DNA of 64,000 nt from Streptomyces sp. I05A-00742 (GCF_013055795.1 NZ_JABETO010000001.1:124001-188000), one strand, 5' to 3'; shown: positions 1-9,515, counted from the stretch's first letter. Notes: a model not told the origin generated them from the letters alone. A program made the numbers and translations.

Positions 1-810
<810 letters not shown>

Positions 811-823
811 AAAGCTGAGCACC

Positions 824-1321
824 ATGGCGATCGACGTCAACAACGAATCCGGCACCGAGGTCGACGAGAAGGCGATCCTCGACGTCGCCCGCTACGCCCT
901 CGCCCGGATGCGCATCCACCCGCTCTCCGAGCTCTCGGTCATCGTCGTCGACGCCGAGGCCATGGAACAGCTCCACATCCAGTGGATGGACCTGCCCGGG
1001 CCGACCGATGTCATGTCCTTCCCGATGGACGAGCTCCGTCCGCCGGCGAAGGACGACGACGAGCCCCCGCAGGGGCTCCTCGGTGACATCGTGCTCTGCC
1101 CGGAGGTCGCGAAGCAGCAGGGCGAGGCGGCGCCCACCGGGCACTCGATGGACGAGGAGCTCCAGCTCCTCACGGTGCACGGTGTGCTCCACCTCCTCGG
1201 CTACGACCATGAGGAACCCGACGAGAAGGCCGAGATGTTCGGCCTCCAGGCGGCGATCATCGACGGCTGGCGCGCCGAGCGCGGGATCGAAGGGCCCTCC
1301 CCGGCTCCGACGATCACGTGA
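824..1321 (+). CDS. ybeY: rRNA maturation RNase YbeY
   Basis: A 165-residue protein of the UPF0054/YbeY family, a zinc-dependent single-strand endoribonuclease involved in 16S rRNA 3' maturation and ribosome quality control. The signature H-x3-H-x5-H motif reads [11 protein letters not shown] and is encoded at 1178-1210; its three histidines bind the zinc. I chose the ATG at 824 because the protein then begins [10 protein letters not shown] with normal family length; upstream in-frame codons overlap phoH. It lies in an operon: phoH ends 13 bases upstream, and the stop codon overlaps the GTG start of the CNNM/CBS gene (GTGA at 1318-1321), which implies translational coupling. Confidence 0.95.
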   Translation: MAIDVNNESGTEVDEKAILDVARYALARMRIHPLSELSVIVVDAEAMEQLHIQWMDLPGPTDVMSFPMDELRPPAKDDDEPPQGLLGDIVLCPEVAKQQGEAAPTGHSMDEELQLLTVHGVLHLLGYDHEEPDEKAEMFGLQAAIIDGWRAERGIEGPSPAPTIT

Positions 1322-2631
1322 CCGGCCGGCTGATCGCCGCGGCGGTCCTCCTGCTCGTCGTCGCCTGGCTGGCGGCCTGTGCCGAGGCCGGTCTCGCCCG
1401 GACCACCCGGTTCCGGGCGGAGGAGGCGGTACGGGCGGGCCGCCGGGGCAGCGCGAAGCTGATGGCCGTCGCGGCCGACCCCACCCGCTACCTCAATGTG
1501 GCGCTGCTGGTGCGCGTCGCCTGCGAGATGGCGGCCGGGGTGCTCACCACCTATGTCTGCCTGCGCGAGTTCGACGCGACGTGGGAGGCGCTGGCCGTCG
1601 CCGTCGGGGTGATGGTCCTCGTCTCGTATGTGGCCGTCGGCGTCTCGCCGCGGACCATCGGACGGCAGCACCCGCTCAACACCGCGACCGCGGCGGCGTA
1701 CGCCCTGCTGCCGCTCGCGCGGATCATGGGCCCGGTGCCCCGGCTGCTGATCCTCATCGGCAACGCCCTCACCCCGGGCCGCGGTTTCCGCATGGGCCCG
1801 TTCGCCTCCGAGGCGGAGCTGCGGGCGATGGTCGACCTGGCCGAGAAGGAGTCGCTGATCGAGGACGACGAGCGGCGCATGGTCCACTCGGTCTTCGAGC
1901 TCGGCGACACCCTCGTCCGCGAGGTGATGGTGCCGCGCACCGACCTCGTGGTCATCGAGCGCGGCAAGACCATCCGGCAGGCGCTCACCCTGGCGCTGCG
2001 CTCGGGCTTCTCGCGGATACCGGTGACGGGCGAGAACGAGGACGACGTCGTCGGCGTGGTCTACCTCAAGGACCTGGTCCGCCGGACGCACATCAACCGC
2101 GAGGCCGAGTCCGAGCCGGTCTCGACGGCCATGCGGCCCGCCGTCTTCGTGCCGGACACCAAGAACGCGGGCGATCTGCTGCGCGAGATGCAGCAGCAGC
2201 GCAACCACTGCGCGGTCGTCATCGACGAGTACGGCGGCACGGCCGGGATCGTCACCATCGAGGACATCCTGGAGGAGATCGTCGGCGAGATCACCGACGA
2301 GTACGACCGTGAGCTGCCGCCGGTGGAGGAGCTGGGCGACGGCCGTCACCGGGTCACCGCCCGGCTGGACATCGGCGACCTCGGCGAGCTGTACGGCCTG
2401 GAGGCGCTGGACGACGAGGACGTGGAGACCGTCGGCGGGCTGCTCGCCAAGGCGCTGGGGCGGGTGCCGATCGCCGGGGCGACGGCGGACGTCCCGCTCC
2501 CGGAGCGGGGTACGGACCCCTCGGTGACGGCCCTGCGGCTGACCGCGGAGGCACCGGCGGGGCGGCGGAACCGGATCGTGACGGTGCTGGTGGAGCCGGT
2601 CCGTGGGGAAGCGCCGGGGCAGGCGTCGTAG
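1318..2631 (+). CDS. CNNM/CorC-type membrane protein with CBS pair (hemolysin C family)
   Basis: A 437-residue integral membrane protein of the HlyC/CorC (CNNM) family. The N-terminal 160 residues hold several hydrophobic segments (for example [17 protein letters not shown] at 4-20) and form the CNNM transmembrane domain. A pair of CBS domains follows, from about residue 195 ([12 protein letters not shown]) to about 320 ([20 protein letters not shown]), and a CorC/HlyC C-terminal domain ends the protein. Relatives are implicated in divalent cation (magnesium or cobalt) transport, with CBS domains sensing nucleotides. The old name hemolysin is not functional evidence. The GTG start overlaps the ybeY stop. 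This phoH-ybeY-CNNM order is typical of actinobacteria. Confidence 0.9.
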   Translation: MTGRLIAAAVLLLVVAWLAACAEAGLARTTRFRAEEAVRAGRRGSAKLMAVAADPTRYLNVALLVRVACEMAAGVLTTYVCLREFDATWEALAVAVGVMVLVSYVAVGVSPRTIGRQHPLNTATAAAYALLPLARIMGPVPRLLILIGNALTPGRGFRMGPFASEAELRAMVDLAEKESLIEDDERRMVHSVFELGDTLVREVMVPRTDLVVIERGKTIRQALTLALRSGFSRIPVTGENEDDVVGVVYLKDLVRRTHINREAESEPVSTAMRPAVFVPDTKNAGDLLREMQQQRNHCAVVIDEYGGTAGIVTIEDILEEIVGEITDEYDRELPPVEELGDGRHRVTARLDIGDLGELYGLEALDDEDVETVGGLLAKALGRVPIAGATADVPLPERGTDPSVTALRLTAEAPAGRRNRIVTVLVEPVRGEAPGQAS

Positions 2632-2719
2632 GGACCGTCCGGGGGACGGCGGTGGCCGACCGGTGGAATCCCGCCGGTCCGGCCGCATGGACGGGGGCGG
2701 GGGCGGTTACCCGCCCTCC

Positions 2720-3130
2720 ATGAGCGAGTTCGAACGCACCCGCACCATGCCCGCGCAGCCCGAGATGATTTTCGATCAGGTCTGCGACCTCAACCGGCTC
2801 GACAGCTGGCTGCCCCGGGACCTGCACGTCCACCCCGACGACCCGCCGGCCGTCACCGTGCACGAGGACCGGACGGGCGAGGACGCCGACGCGCTGGTCC
2901 GGGCGCGCAAGGAACAGATGCGGCTGGAGTGGGGGACCCGCGAGGACGGCCGGTACAGCGGCTGGCTCCAGGTCGCGGGCAACGGCAGCGGCACCAGTCA
3001 GGTGACGGTGCACCTCTCCTTCCACCAGGGGTCGCAGCGGCCGGCGGACGGGGTCGTGGAGGAGGCGCTGGACAGGAGCCTGGAGCGGCTGGAGGAGCAG
3101 GTGGCGCTGCGGGGCGAGGGGCCGGGCTGA
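2720..3130 (+). CDS. SRPBCC (START-like, polyketide cyclase type) protein
   Basis: A 136-residue soluble protein beginning MSEFERTRTMPAQPEMIFDQ, which matches the opening strand and helix of the SRPBCC/START hydrophobic-ligand-binding fold. The segment LEWGTREDGRYSGWLQV and a long C-terminal helix (EEALDRSLERLEEQV) fit the same fold. Polyketide cyclase is the usual database label, but no cyclase substrate or pathway is visible here. I chose the ATG at 2720; an open frame extends upstream but has no typical domain sequence. The gene follows the CNNM gene after 88 bases and may belong to the same transcript. Its ligand is unknown. Confidence 0.8.
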   Translation: MSEFERTRTMPAQPEMIFDQVCDLNRLDSWLPRDLHVHPDDPPAVTVHEDRTGEDADALVRARKEQMRLEWGTREDGRYSGWLQVAGNGSGTSQVTVHLSFHQGSQRPADGVVEEALDRSLERLEEQVALRGEGPG

Positions 3131-3145
3131 GACTCTGAGACCCGG

Positions 3146-4555
3146 TCAGGGAGCCCTGCGGGCACCCCGCAGCCCCACCGCCACCACCACCGCCGCGGCC
3201 CCCACCACCACCGCGTCCACCCCGAACGCCGTCCGGAGCCCCCACGCCGACCCCACGGCGCTCAGCAGCGGGATGCCGACCGTGGTGCCCAGCTGCTGGG
3301 AGCTGGTCACCAGGCCCGTCGCCAAGCCCTGCGACGCGGCCGGGACGCCGGAGGTCGCGGTGACGCCGTAGGCGACGACGGCCCAGAGGTTGCCGACGAC
3401 ACCGGCCGAGGCCCCCGCGAGGGCCCACCAGGCGGCGTCCGGGCCGCTGCCCAGCCGGAGCAGCGGCGCGGTGGCCACGGCCTGCAGCAGCAGCCCCGTC
3501 ACCAGCGTGCGGTGGGCGCCGAGGCGGCCGATGACGCGGGAGGCGGTCAGCCCGGCGAGGGCGGCGAAGACGCCCTGCACGCCGAAGAGCATGCCGGTGC
3601 GGAAGGCGGAGAGCTTCAGGACCTCCTGGAGGTAGAGGGTCAGCAGGAAGATCAGGGCGGTCATCGTCGAGACCGTGGCCAGCCCGCCCAGATTGCCGAA
3701 GGCGACGGTCGGCCTGCGCAGCATCGGCAGGGACACCAGCGGGTCGGCGACCCGGGACTCGACGATCACGAAGGCGGTCAGCAGGAGCGCGCCGACGGCC
3801 AGCGCGGCGATCACGTCGGCGCGGCCGAAGCCGCGCTGGGCCGCCGTCGAGAGGGCGTAGATCACCGCGAGCAGCCCGCCGGTCACCGTCACCGCGCCGG
3901 GCAGGTCCACCGGGCGGCGCCGCGCGGTCGCGTCGTCCGTGCCCCGGGGTTCGGTCAGCGCGCCCGGCGCCACCGCCAGCACCGCGGCGCCCGCCGCGGC
4001 GAGCAGGCCCATGGTGGAGCGCCAGCCGAGCCCGTCCGTCATGACGCCGCCGAGCACCATGCCGGTGGTGTAGCCCAGCGAGAGCAGGGTGCCGCTGATG
4101 CCCAGGGCGCGTTCGCGCTGCGGGCCCTCGGGGAACGTGGTGGTCAGCAGGGCCATACCGGTGGGGACGATCAGTGCCGCGCCGACGCCCTGGAGGGCCC
4201 GTCCGGCGAGGAACGAGGCGGGATCCCAGGCGAGGGTGACCAGTACGGACGCCACGGTGAACACGGCGAGCCCCAGCAGGAACAGCCGGCGCCTGCCGTG
4301 CCGGTCGGCGAGCCGCCCGGCCAGCAGCAGGAGGCCGCCGGAGGGCAGGGCGAACGCGGTGACGGCCCACTGGAGGTCGGCCTGTCCCATGCCGAGGTCG
4401 TCGCCGAGGGCGGGCAGCGCGACGTTCAGGATGGAGAAGTCGAGCGTGACGACGAACTGCGCGGTGCACAGCACCAGCAGCGTCAGCTTCGCGCGGGCGG
4501 ACAGGGCGGGTGGCGCGAGCGGTGGTGCGGTGGGAAGCGAGGTGTCGTGGGACAT
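3146..4555 (-). CDS. MFS drug-exporter-like transporter (DHA2 type), cassette 1
   Basis: A 469-residue major facilitator transporter. After a short hydrophilic N-terminus (MSHDTSLPTAPP) the first helix ends in DFSILNVALP, the motif D1 of 14-helix DHA2 exporters. Loop 2-3 carries motif A as GRLADRHGRRRLFLLG, and helix 5 has the antiporter-type segment YTTGMVLGGVMTDGLGWR. Proton-driven efflux of small hydrophobic compounds is the family role; the substrate cannot be read from the sequence. The start at 4555 is the first methionine giving normal family length. It is divergent from the HTH regulator at 4676, with a shared 120-bp control region. It is closely similar to the exporter at 5577-7061, so the cassettes arose by duplication. 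Confidence 0.9.
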   Translation of the reverse strand: MSHDTSLPTAPPLAPPALSARAKLTLLVLCTAQFVVTLDFSILNVALPALGDDLGMGQADLQWAVTAFALPSGGLLLLAGRLADRHGRRRLFLLGLAVFTVASVLVTLAWDPASFLAGRALQGVGAALIVPTGMALLTTTFPEGPQRERALGISGTLLSLGYTTGMVLGGVMTDGLGWRSTMGLLAAAGAAVLAVAPGALTEPRGTDDATARRRPVDLPGAVTVTGGLLAVIYALSTAAQRGFGRADVIAALAVGALLLTAFVIVESRVADPLVSLPMLRRPTVAFGNLGGLATVSTMTALIFLLTLYLQEVLKLSAFRTGMLFGVQGVFAALAGLTASRVIGRLGAHRTLVTGLLLQAVATAPLLRLGSGPDAAWWALAGASAGVVGNLWAVVAYGVTATSGVPAASQGLATGLVTSSQQLGTTVGIPLLSAVGSAWGLRTAFGVDAVVVGAAAVVVAVGLRGARRAP

Positions 4556-4602
4556 ACCCCCACCCTCGGGCTTCCGGAATACCACTGGGGAGAGCGTGTT
4601 TA

Positions 4603-4622
4603 TGGTGTTAGCCGTACTACCA
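4603..4622. promoter_or_regulatory. predicted operator between exporter and regulator, cassette 1
   Basis: The 20-mer TGGTGTTAGCCGTACTACCA is an imperfect dyad (outer arms TGGT/ACCA, six of eight arm positions complementary, 4-base centre). It lies 48 bases before the exporter start and 54 bases before the regulator start. The equivalent gap of cassette 2 has a perfect version at the same relative place, and both gaps also share a CGGGCTTCCGGAATA-like block. I infer that the adjacent regulator binds here and controls both genes. This is sequence inference only. Confidence 0.5.
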
Positions 4623-4675
4623 GCCGGGATGCCGGAATGACTACCGGCCGGGATGCCGGAACGAGGGAGGGACCC

Positions 4676-5671
4676 GTGACCACCGCACCGGGTGCGAGCG
4701 GAGGACCACCGCACCGCCGCCACGAACTGCGCCGCTTCCTGATGAGCCGCCGGGCCCGGGTGAGCCCCGCCGAGGCGGGCCTGCCCGACGGGGGCGTCCG
4801 GCGGACGCCGGGGCTGCGCCGCGAGGAGGTCGCCGTCCTCGCCGGGGTGGGCACCACCTGGTACCAGTGGCTGGAGCAGGGGCGGGACATCACCGTCTCG
4901 CCACAGGTCCTCGACGGCGTCGCGCGGGTCCTCCGGCTGACGCCCCTCGAACGACGTCACCTGTACGTCCTGGCGGGGCTCAACCCGCCGCTGCCGGAGT
5001 CCGGTCAGCGGCCGGACGCCCTCTGCCCGGGGCTGCACCGGCTGATCGACGCCTGGATGCCCTGGCCCGCGCACATCCTGGACCCCTGCTGGAACACCCT
5101 GGCCCACAACGAGTCGGCGGCGCTCGTCCTGGGCTTCCGCCCGGGGGAGCGCCGCAACTGGCTGGTCGACTGGTTCACCGACCCCGCCTACCGGCCGGCC
5201 TCCGCGGAGCCGGACGCCGACGTCCGGCGGGAGGAGAACGCCCGCCGTGTCGTCGCCCAGTTCCGGGCCTCCTGCGCGGAGCAGCCGGACTCCCTGAACG
5301 CGGCGGGTCTGACGGCCCTGGTCGGCGAACTGTCCGCGGTGAGCGAGGAGTTCGCCCGGCTGTGGGAGTGCGGTGACGTCCACCCCGAGGGGCAGCTGGT
5401 CAACGAGATCGAGCATCCGCTCGTCGGCACGCTGTCCTTCGAGAGCAGTCCGCTGCGCATCCCCTCCCGTCCGGACCTGACGATCGTGGTGCACAACCCG
5501 GTCCCGGGCACCGGCACCGCGGACCGGGTCGAGTGGCTGAACTCGCCGGAGGGCCGCGCCGCCGGGCGGGCCGCGGTCAGCGGTCCGCGCGCCGCCGGGC
5601 CCGCAGACCTACCGCTACCAGGACCGCCACCGCCACCGCGACCGCGGCGTCGACCCCGAGCCCCAGCTTGA
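4676..5671 (+). CDS. HTH transcriptional regulator, MmyB-like, cassette 1
   Basis: A 331-residue regulator. The N-terminus (about residues 12-95) is an XRE-type helix-turn-helix of the class RRHELRRFLMSRRARVSP...GLRREEVAVLAGV...WYQWLEQGRDI. The C-terminal part (about 110-285) matches the MmyB-like ligand-binding domain, with the typical stretches WNTLAHNESAALVLGF and HNPVPGT. Such proteins usually sit divergent to an exporter or oxidoreductase and respond to a small ligand. I chose the GTG at 4676 because AGGGAGG lies 5 bases upstream; an ATG at 4637 is the alternative. The last 95 bases overlap the convergent exporter gene at 5577. The paralogue ends soon after NSPEGR, so this extra tail is probably not functional. 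Confidence 0.9.
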   Translation: MTTAPGASGGPPHRRHELRRFLMSRRARVSPAEAGLPDGGVRRTPGLRREEVAVLAGVGTTWYQWLEQGRDITVSPQVLDGVARVLRLTPLERRHLYVLAGLNPPLPESGQRPDALCPGLHRLIDAWMPWPAHILDPCWNTLAHNESAALVLGFRPGERRNWLVDWFTDPAYRPASAEPDADVRREENARRVVAQFRASCAEQPDSLNAAGLTALVGELSAVSEEFARLWECGDVHPEGQLVNEIEHPLVGTLSFESSPLRIPSRPDLTIVVHNPVPGTGTADRVEWLNSPEGRAAGRAAVSGPRAAGPADLPLPGPPPPPRPRRRPRAPA

Positions 5672-7061
5672 TCCCGCCCAGCGCGGCCCCGGCGGCGTCC
5701 TCGCCGTCCGACCGCAGGGCGGCGGTGTGCGCCGAGGCGAGGGCGCTCAGCAGCGGGATGCCGACGGTGAGGCCGACCTGCTGCGAGCTGGTCACCAGGC
5801 CGGTCGCCAGCCCCTGCTCGGTGTCGGGGAGCCCCGAGGTGGCGGTGATCCCGTAGGCGACGATCGCCCACAGGTGGCCGATGACGGCCAGCGAGACGCC
5901 CACCAGCGTCAGCCAGGCGCCGGAGGTGCGGCCGATCCCGAGCAACAGCGCGGTGAACACCGCCTGGATCAGCAGCCCGCCCACCAGCGTGGTCCGGGTG
6001 CCGAAGCGGCCGATCACCTTGGGCGCCACCATGCCCGCGGCCACCGCGATCACACCCTCGACGCCGAAGATCAGGCCGGCGCGGAACGCCGAGAGGTGCA
6101 GCACCTCCTGGAGGTAGAGGGTGAGCAGGAAGATGACCGCGCTCATCGTCGCGAACGTGGTCAGGCCCGCCAGGTTGCCGAAGGCGACGGTCGGCCGGCG
6201 CAGCATCGGCAGGGACACCAGCGGCTCGGCGGCCCGGGACTCCACGACGGCGAACGCGGTGAGCAGCAGCACGCCGGCGATCAGCGTGACGATGACGTCC
6301 GTGCCGCCGAACCCGCGCTCGGCGGCGGTCGACAGGGCGTAGATGAGGGCCAGCAGGCCGCCGGTCACGGTCACCGCGCCGGGCAGGTCGAGGCGGGGCC
6401 GCTCGGGGTGCCGGGACTCGGTGAGCAGGCGGGGGGCGAGCAGCAGCACGCCCGCGCCGGCGACGCCGAGCAGGCCCATGGTGGAGCGCCAGCCCAGGGT
6501 GTCGGTCATGATGCCGCCGAGCACCATGCCGACGGTGAAGCCCAGCGACAGCAGTGTGCTGCTGACGCCCAGGGCCCGCGCGCGCTGCGGCCCCTCGGGG
6601 AAGGTGGTGGTCAGCAGGGACATGCCGGTCGGCACGATGACGGCCGCGCCCAGGCCCTGGAGGGCCCGCCCGGCGAGGAAGGACGCGGGGTTCCAGGCGA
6701 GGGTGGCCAGTACGGAGGCCACCGTGAACAGGGCCAGTCCGGTGAGGAAGAGCCGCCGCCGGCCGTAGAGGTCGGCGATCCGGCCGAAGAGGAGCAGGAA
6801 CCCGCCGGACGGCAGGGCGAACGCGGTCACGGCCCACTGGAGGTCGCCCCGGCCCATGCCGAGGTCGTCGCCGAGGACGGGCAGTGCGACGTTCAGGATC
6901 GAGAAGTCGAGCGCGACGATGAACTGGGCGGCGCACAGCACCAGCAGGACCAGCTTCGCGCGGGTGGTCATCCGGGTCTCCGCCGGGTCCGGTGCCGGTG
7001 GTGCGGGGGAGACAGTGAGGGAGGGGGAGACAGTGGGGGAGGGGGACGTGTCGAGCGGCAT
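5577..7061 (-). CDS. MFS drug-exporter-like transporter (DHA2 type), cassette 2
   Basis: A 494-residue paralogue of the exporter at 3146-4555. The same signatures occur in the same order: DFSILNVALPVLGDDLGMG at the end of helix 1, motif A as GRIADLYGRRRLFLTG, then FTVGMVLGGIMTDTLGWR. The N-terminus has a low-complexity proline/serine stretch (PSPTVSPSLTVSPAPPAPDP) not seen in the copy, encoded by imperfect direct repeats around 7013-7050. The start at 7061 gives MPLDTS; an open frame reaches 7178, but it runs across the shared promoter region. It is divergent from the regulator at 7169, and its 3' end overlaps the tail of the cassette 1 regulator by 95 bases. The substrate is unknown. Confidence 0.9.
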   Translation of the reverse strand: MPLDTSPSPTVSPSLTVSPAPPAPDPAETRMTTRAKLVLLVLCAAQFIVALDFSILNVALPVLGDDLGMGRGDLQWAVTAFALPSGGFLLLFGRIADLYGRRRLFLTGLALFTVASVLATLAWNPASFLAGRALQGLGAAVIVPTGMSLLTTTFPEGPQRARALGVSSTLLSLGFTVGMVLGGIMTDTLGWRSTMGLLGVAGAGVLLLAPRLLTESRHPERPRLDLPGAVTVTGGLLALIYALSTAAERGFGGTDVIVTLIAGVLLLTAFAVVESRAAEPLVSLPMLRRPTVAFGNLAGLTTFATMSAVIFLLTLYLQEVLHLSAFRAGLIFGVEGVIAVAAGMVAPKVIGRFGTRTTLVGGLLIQAVFTALLLGIGRTSGAWLTLVGVSLAVIGHLWAIVAYGITATSGLPDTEQGLATGLVTSSQQVGLTVGIPLLSALASAHTAALRSDGEDAAGAALGGIKLGLGVDAAVAVAVAVLVAVGLRARRRADR

Positions 7062-7108
7062 GGGTCCACCCTCGGGCTCCCGGAATATCCCTGGGGAGTC
7101 GGCACTTA

Positions 7109-7128
7109 TGGTGGTGGTCGCACCACCA
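7109..7128. promoter_or_regulatory. predicted operator between exporter and regulator, cassette 2
   Basis: TGGTGGTGGTCGCACCACCA is a dyad with perfect 8-base arms around a 4-base centre. It has the same length, the same outer TGGT/ACCA and nearly the same position as the site at 4603-4622. It is 48 bases from the exporter start and 41 bases from the regulator start. It is the likely binding site for the MmyB-like regulator, which would allow one protein to control both genes and perhaps both cassettes. Confidence 0.55.
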
Positions 7129-7168
7129 GTCAGGGGGTTGCGGATGTGATGCGGACGAGGGGGACCCG

Positions 7169-8062
7169 TTGACGACACCTACGGACGCCGCCAGGGCGAA
7201 CCGCCGGCCCGAGCTGCGCGACTTCCTGATGAGCCGCCGGGCCAGGGTGACCCCGGCGGAGGCGGGCCTGCCGGACGGCGGCGGCCGCCGCCGCACGCCG
7301 GGGCTGCGCCGCGAGGAGGTGGCCGTGCTCGCCGGCGTGGGTGCCTCCTGGTACCAGTGGCTGGAGCAGGGCCGTGACATCACCGTCTCCCCGCAGGTGC
7401 TCGACGCCGTCGCCCGGGTGCTCCGGCTGACCGGGACCGAGCGCCGCCACCTGTACGTCCTCGCCGGTCTCAACCCGCCGCTGGCCGCCGACTCCGTCGT
7501 CGACGACCCGCACCACCTGTGCGAGGGCCTGATGCGGCTGATCGACGGCTGGCTGCCCAACCCGGCGCACATCATGGACGCCTACTGGAACATCGTCGCC
7601 TACAACGACTCGGCCGCCGTCGTGCTGGGCTTCCGCCCGGAGATCCGGCAGAACTGCCTGATCTCCTACTTCACGGACCCCGTCTACCGCTCGCGCGCGG
7701 CGAACTGGGAGCGGAACGCCGAGCATGTGGTCGCCCAGTACCGCGGCGCCTGCTCGGGGCGCCCGGACGACGAGGGCTTCGCGCTGGTCGTCGAGGAACT
7801 CCTGGCGATCAGCCCGGAGTTCGCCGCGCTGTGGGCCCGCAACGACGTGCAGCCCGCCGGGCAGCTCGTCAAGGAGTACGAGCACCCCGTCGTCGGCACG
7901 CTCTTCTTCGAGAACACCTCGCTCCAGGTGCCCGCCCGTCCCGACCTGGTGATCGTGATGCACAACCCGGTGCCCGGCACGAACACCGCCGAGCGGGTGG
8001 CCCGGCTGAACTCGCCGGAGGGCCGGCGGGGCGGCCTCCACTCGGTCCCGGTGGCGAGCTGA
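7169..8062 (+). CDS. HTH transcriptional regulator, MmyB-like, cassette 2
   Basis: A 297-residue paralogue of the regulator at 4676. The N-terminal helix-turn-helix (RRPELRDFLMSRRARVTP ... LRREEVAVLAGVGASWYQW) and the C-terminal MmyB-like ligand-binding domain (WNIVAYNDSAAVVLGF, HNPVPGTNTAERV) are both present and intact. The probable start is TTG at 7169, placed 4 bases after a GAGGGGGA ribosome-binding sequence. The ATG and GTG codons just upstream are in other frames. It is divergent from the exporter at 5577-7061, which it is expected to repress or activate. The ligand is unknown. Confidence 0.88.
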   Translation: MTTPTDAARANRRPELRDFLMSRRARVTPAEAGLPDGGGRRRTPGLRREEVAVLAGVGASWYQWLEQGRDITVSPQVLDAVARVLRLTGTERRHLYVLAGLNPPLAADSVVDDPHHLCEGLMRLIDGWLPNPAHIMDAYWNIVAYNDSAAVVLGFRPEIRQNCLISYFTDPVYRSRAANWERNAEHVVAQYRGACSGRPDDEGFALVVEELLAISPEFAALWARNDVQPAGQLVKEYEHPVVGTLFFENTSLQVPARPDLVIVMHNPVPGTNTAERVARLNSPEGRRGGLHSVPVAS

Positions 8063-8103
8063 CCGGTGACGGGCCCTCCGGGCCGCTTCAATATCCTCGG
8101 GCC

Positions 8104-8466
8104 ATGACGACGACGATGGACATCACCGCGCTCGGCCCCGAGGACCGCAAGCTCATCACGCTCGCCCGCGCCACCCGCGCCCGCAACGCCGTGCCGGAGG
8201 GCGCGGCCGTGCGGGACGAGACGGGCCGTACGTACGTCGCCGGCACCGTCGCCCTCGACTCGCTGCGGCTCAGCGCCCTCGCCACGGCGGTGGCCATGGC
8301 CGTGGCCGGCGGCGCGCGGTCCCTGGAGGCGGCGGCGGTGGTCTCCGAGGCGGCGGCCGTCCCCGACACCGACCGCGCGGCCGTCCGCGACCTCGGCGGC
8401 CCGGACACCCCGGTCCTGCTCGCGGGCCCGGACGGCACTCCGTCGGGCGTCGTGACGGCGGGCTGA
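8104..8466 (+). CDS. degenerate cytidine-deaminase-like protein
   Basis: A 120-residue protein at the place between the CNNM gene and era where actinobacteria carry a gene annotated as cytidine deaminase. The fold is recognisable: RTYVAGTVALDSLRLSALAT lines up with the enzyme region that normally reads N-x-E-N-A-S-Y-G-x-T-x-C-A-E. However, the C/H-A-E motif is replaced by SALA and no P-C-x2-C motif follows. The zinc ligands and the catalytic glutamate are therefore missing, and the protein contains no cysteine. I infer that it is not a deaminase in the classical sense; it may be structural or ligand-binding. The ATG at 8104 lacks a strong ribosome-binding site. Confidence 0.75.
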   Translation: MTTTMDITALGPEDRKLITLARATRARNAVPEGAAVRDETGRTYVAGTVALDSLRLSALATAVAMAVAGGARSLEAAAVVSEAAAVPDTDRAAVRDLGGPDTPVLLAGPDGTPSGVVTAG

Positions 8467-8556
8467 CCGGCTCCATGGCCCGCCGCCGGGGGCCCGGTCC
8501 GGGGCCCGCGGCCCCTTTGGTCGGCGAAGGGCGGAGGATCGGGGAGAATATTCCTC

Positions 8557-9495
8557 ATGGACAAGGCTTCATCCCCCTCCCGGGCCCACCGCGCGGGCTT
8601 CGCGTGCTTCGTCGGCCGCCCCAACGCGGGCAAGTCGACCCTGACCAACGCACTGGTGGGGACGAAGGTCGCGATCACCTCCAACCGCCCGCAGACCACG
8701 CGCCACACCGTGCGCGGCATCGTGCACCGCCCCGACGCCCAGCTGGTGCTGGTCGACACCCCCGGCCTGCACAAGCCGCGCACCCTCCTCGGCGAGCGGC
8801 TCAACGACGTGGTCCGCACCACCTGGGCCGAGGTCGACGTGATCGGCTTCTGCCTGCCGGCCGACCAGAAGCTCGGTCCCGGTGACCGATTCATCGCGGC
8901 CGAGCTGGCCGGGATCAAGAAGACCCCCAAGATCGCCATCGTCACCAAGACCGACCTCGTCGACTCCAAGACGCTCGCCGAGCAGCTGATCGCCATCCAG
9001 CGGCTGGGCGACGAGCTGGGCATCCAGTGGGCGGAGATCGTCCCCGTCTCGGCCGTGGGCGACAAGCAGGTCTCCCTGCTGGCCGACCTGATCGCCCCGA
9101 TGCTGCCGGAGAGCCCGCCCCTCTACCCCGAGGGCGACCTCACCGACGAGCCCGAGCAGGTCATGGTCGCCGAGCTGATCCGCGAGGCCGCCCTGGAGGG
9201 CGTCCGCGACGAGCTGCCGCACTCCATCGCCGTCGTCGTCGAGGAAATGCTCCCGCGCGAGGACCGCCCCGCCGACAAGCCCCTGCTCGACATCCACGCC
9301 AACGTCTACATCGAGCGCCCCAGCCAGAAGGGCATCATCATCGGCCCCAAGGGCGCCCGCCTGAAGCAGGTCGGCATGAAGTCCCGCAAGCACATCGAGG
9401 CGCTGCTCGGGACGCCCGTGTACCTCGACCTTCATGTGAAGGTCGCGAAGGACTGGCAGCGCGACCCGAAGCAGCTGCGGAAGCTGGGCTTCTAG
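8557..9495 (+). CDS. era: GTPase Era
   Basis: A 312-residue ribosome-associated GTPase needed for 30S subunit maturation, where it binds the 3' end of 16S rRNA. The G1 loop GRPNAGKST is at residues 20-28, switch I NRPQTTRHT follows, G3 is DTPG near 67, and G4 is TKTD near 128 in place of the more usual NKxD. The C-terminal KH domain contains the signature IIIGPKGARLKQVG. Length and motif order match the family. The gene lies downstream of the phoH-ybeY-CNNM cluster, with the exporter cassettes inserted between, so the ancestral operon has been split here. Confidence 0.97.
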   Translation: MDKASSPSRAHRAGFACFVGRPNAGKSTLTNALVGTKVAITSNRPQTTRHTVRGIVHRPDAQLVLVDTPGLHKPRTLLGERLNDVVRTTWAEVDVIGFCLPADQKLGPGDRFIAAELAGIKKTPKIAIVTKTDLVDSKTLAEQLIAIQRLGDELGIQWAEIVPVSAVGDKQVSLLADLIAPMLPESPPLYPEGDLTDEPEQVMVAELIREAALEGVRDELPHSIAVVVEEMLPREDRPADKPLLDIHANVYIERPSQKGIIIGPKGARLKQVGMKSRKHIEALLGTPVYLDLHVKVAKDWQRDPKQLRKLGF

Positions 9496-9515
9496 GCCGC
9501 CGGGCCGGGGTGGGG

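Noticed and set aside
1318..2631. Hemolysin activity of the CNNM/CBS gene
   Set aside because: The historical name does not reflect the family role; the protein has a cation-transporter-like architecture.
1201..2688. Long open frames on the opposite strand of the CNNM gene and other genes
   Set aside because: High-GC DNA gives long shadow frames; these lack family motifs, good starts and normal composition, and the opposite strand has clear domain signatures.
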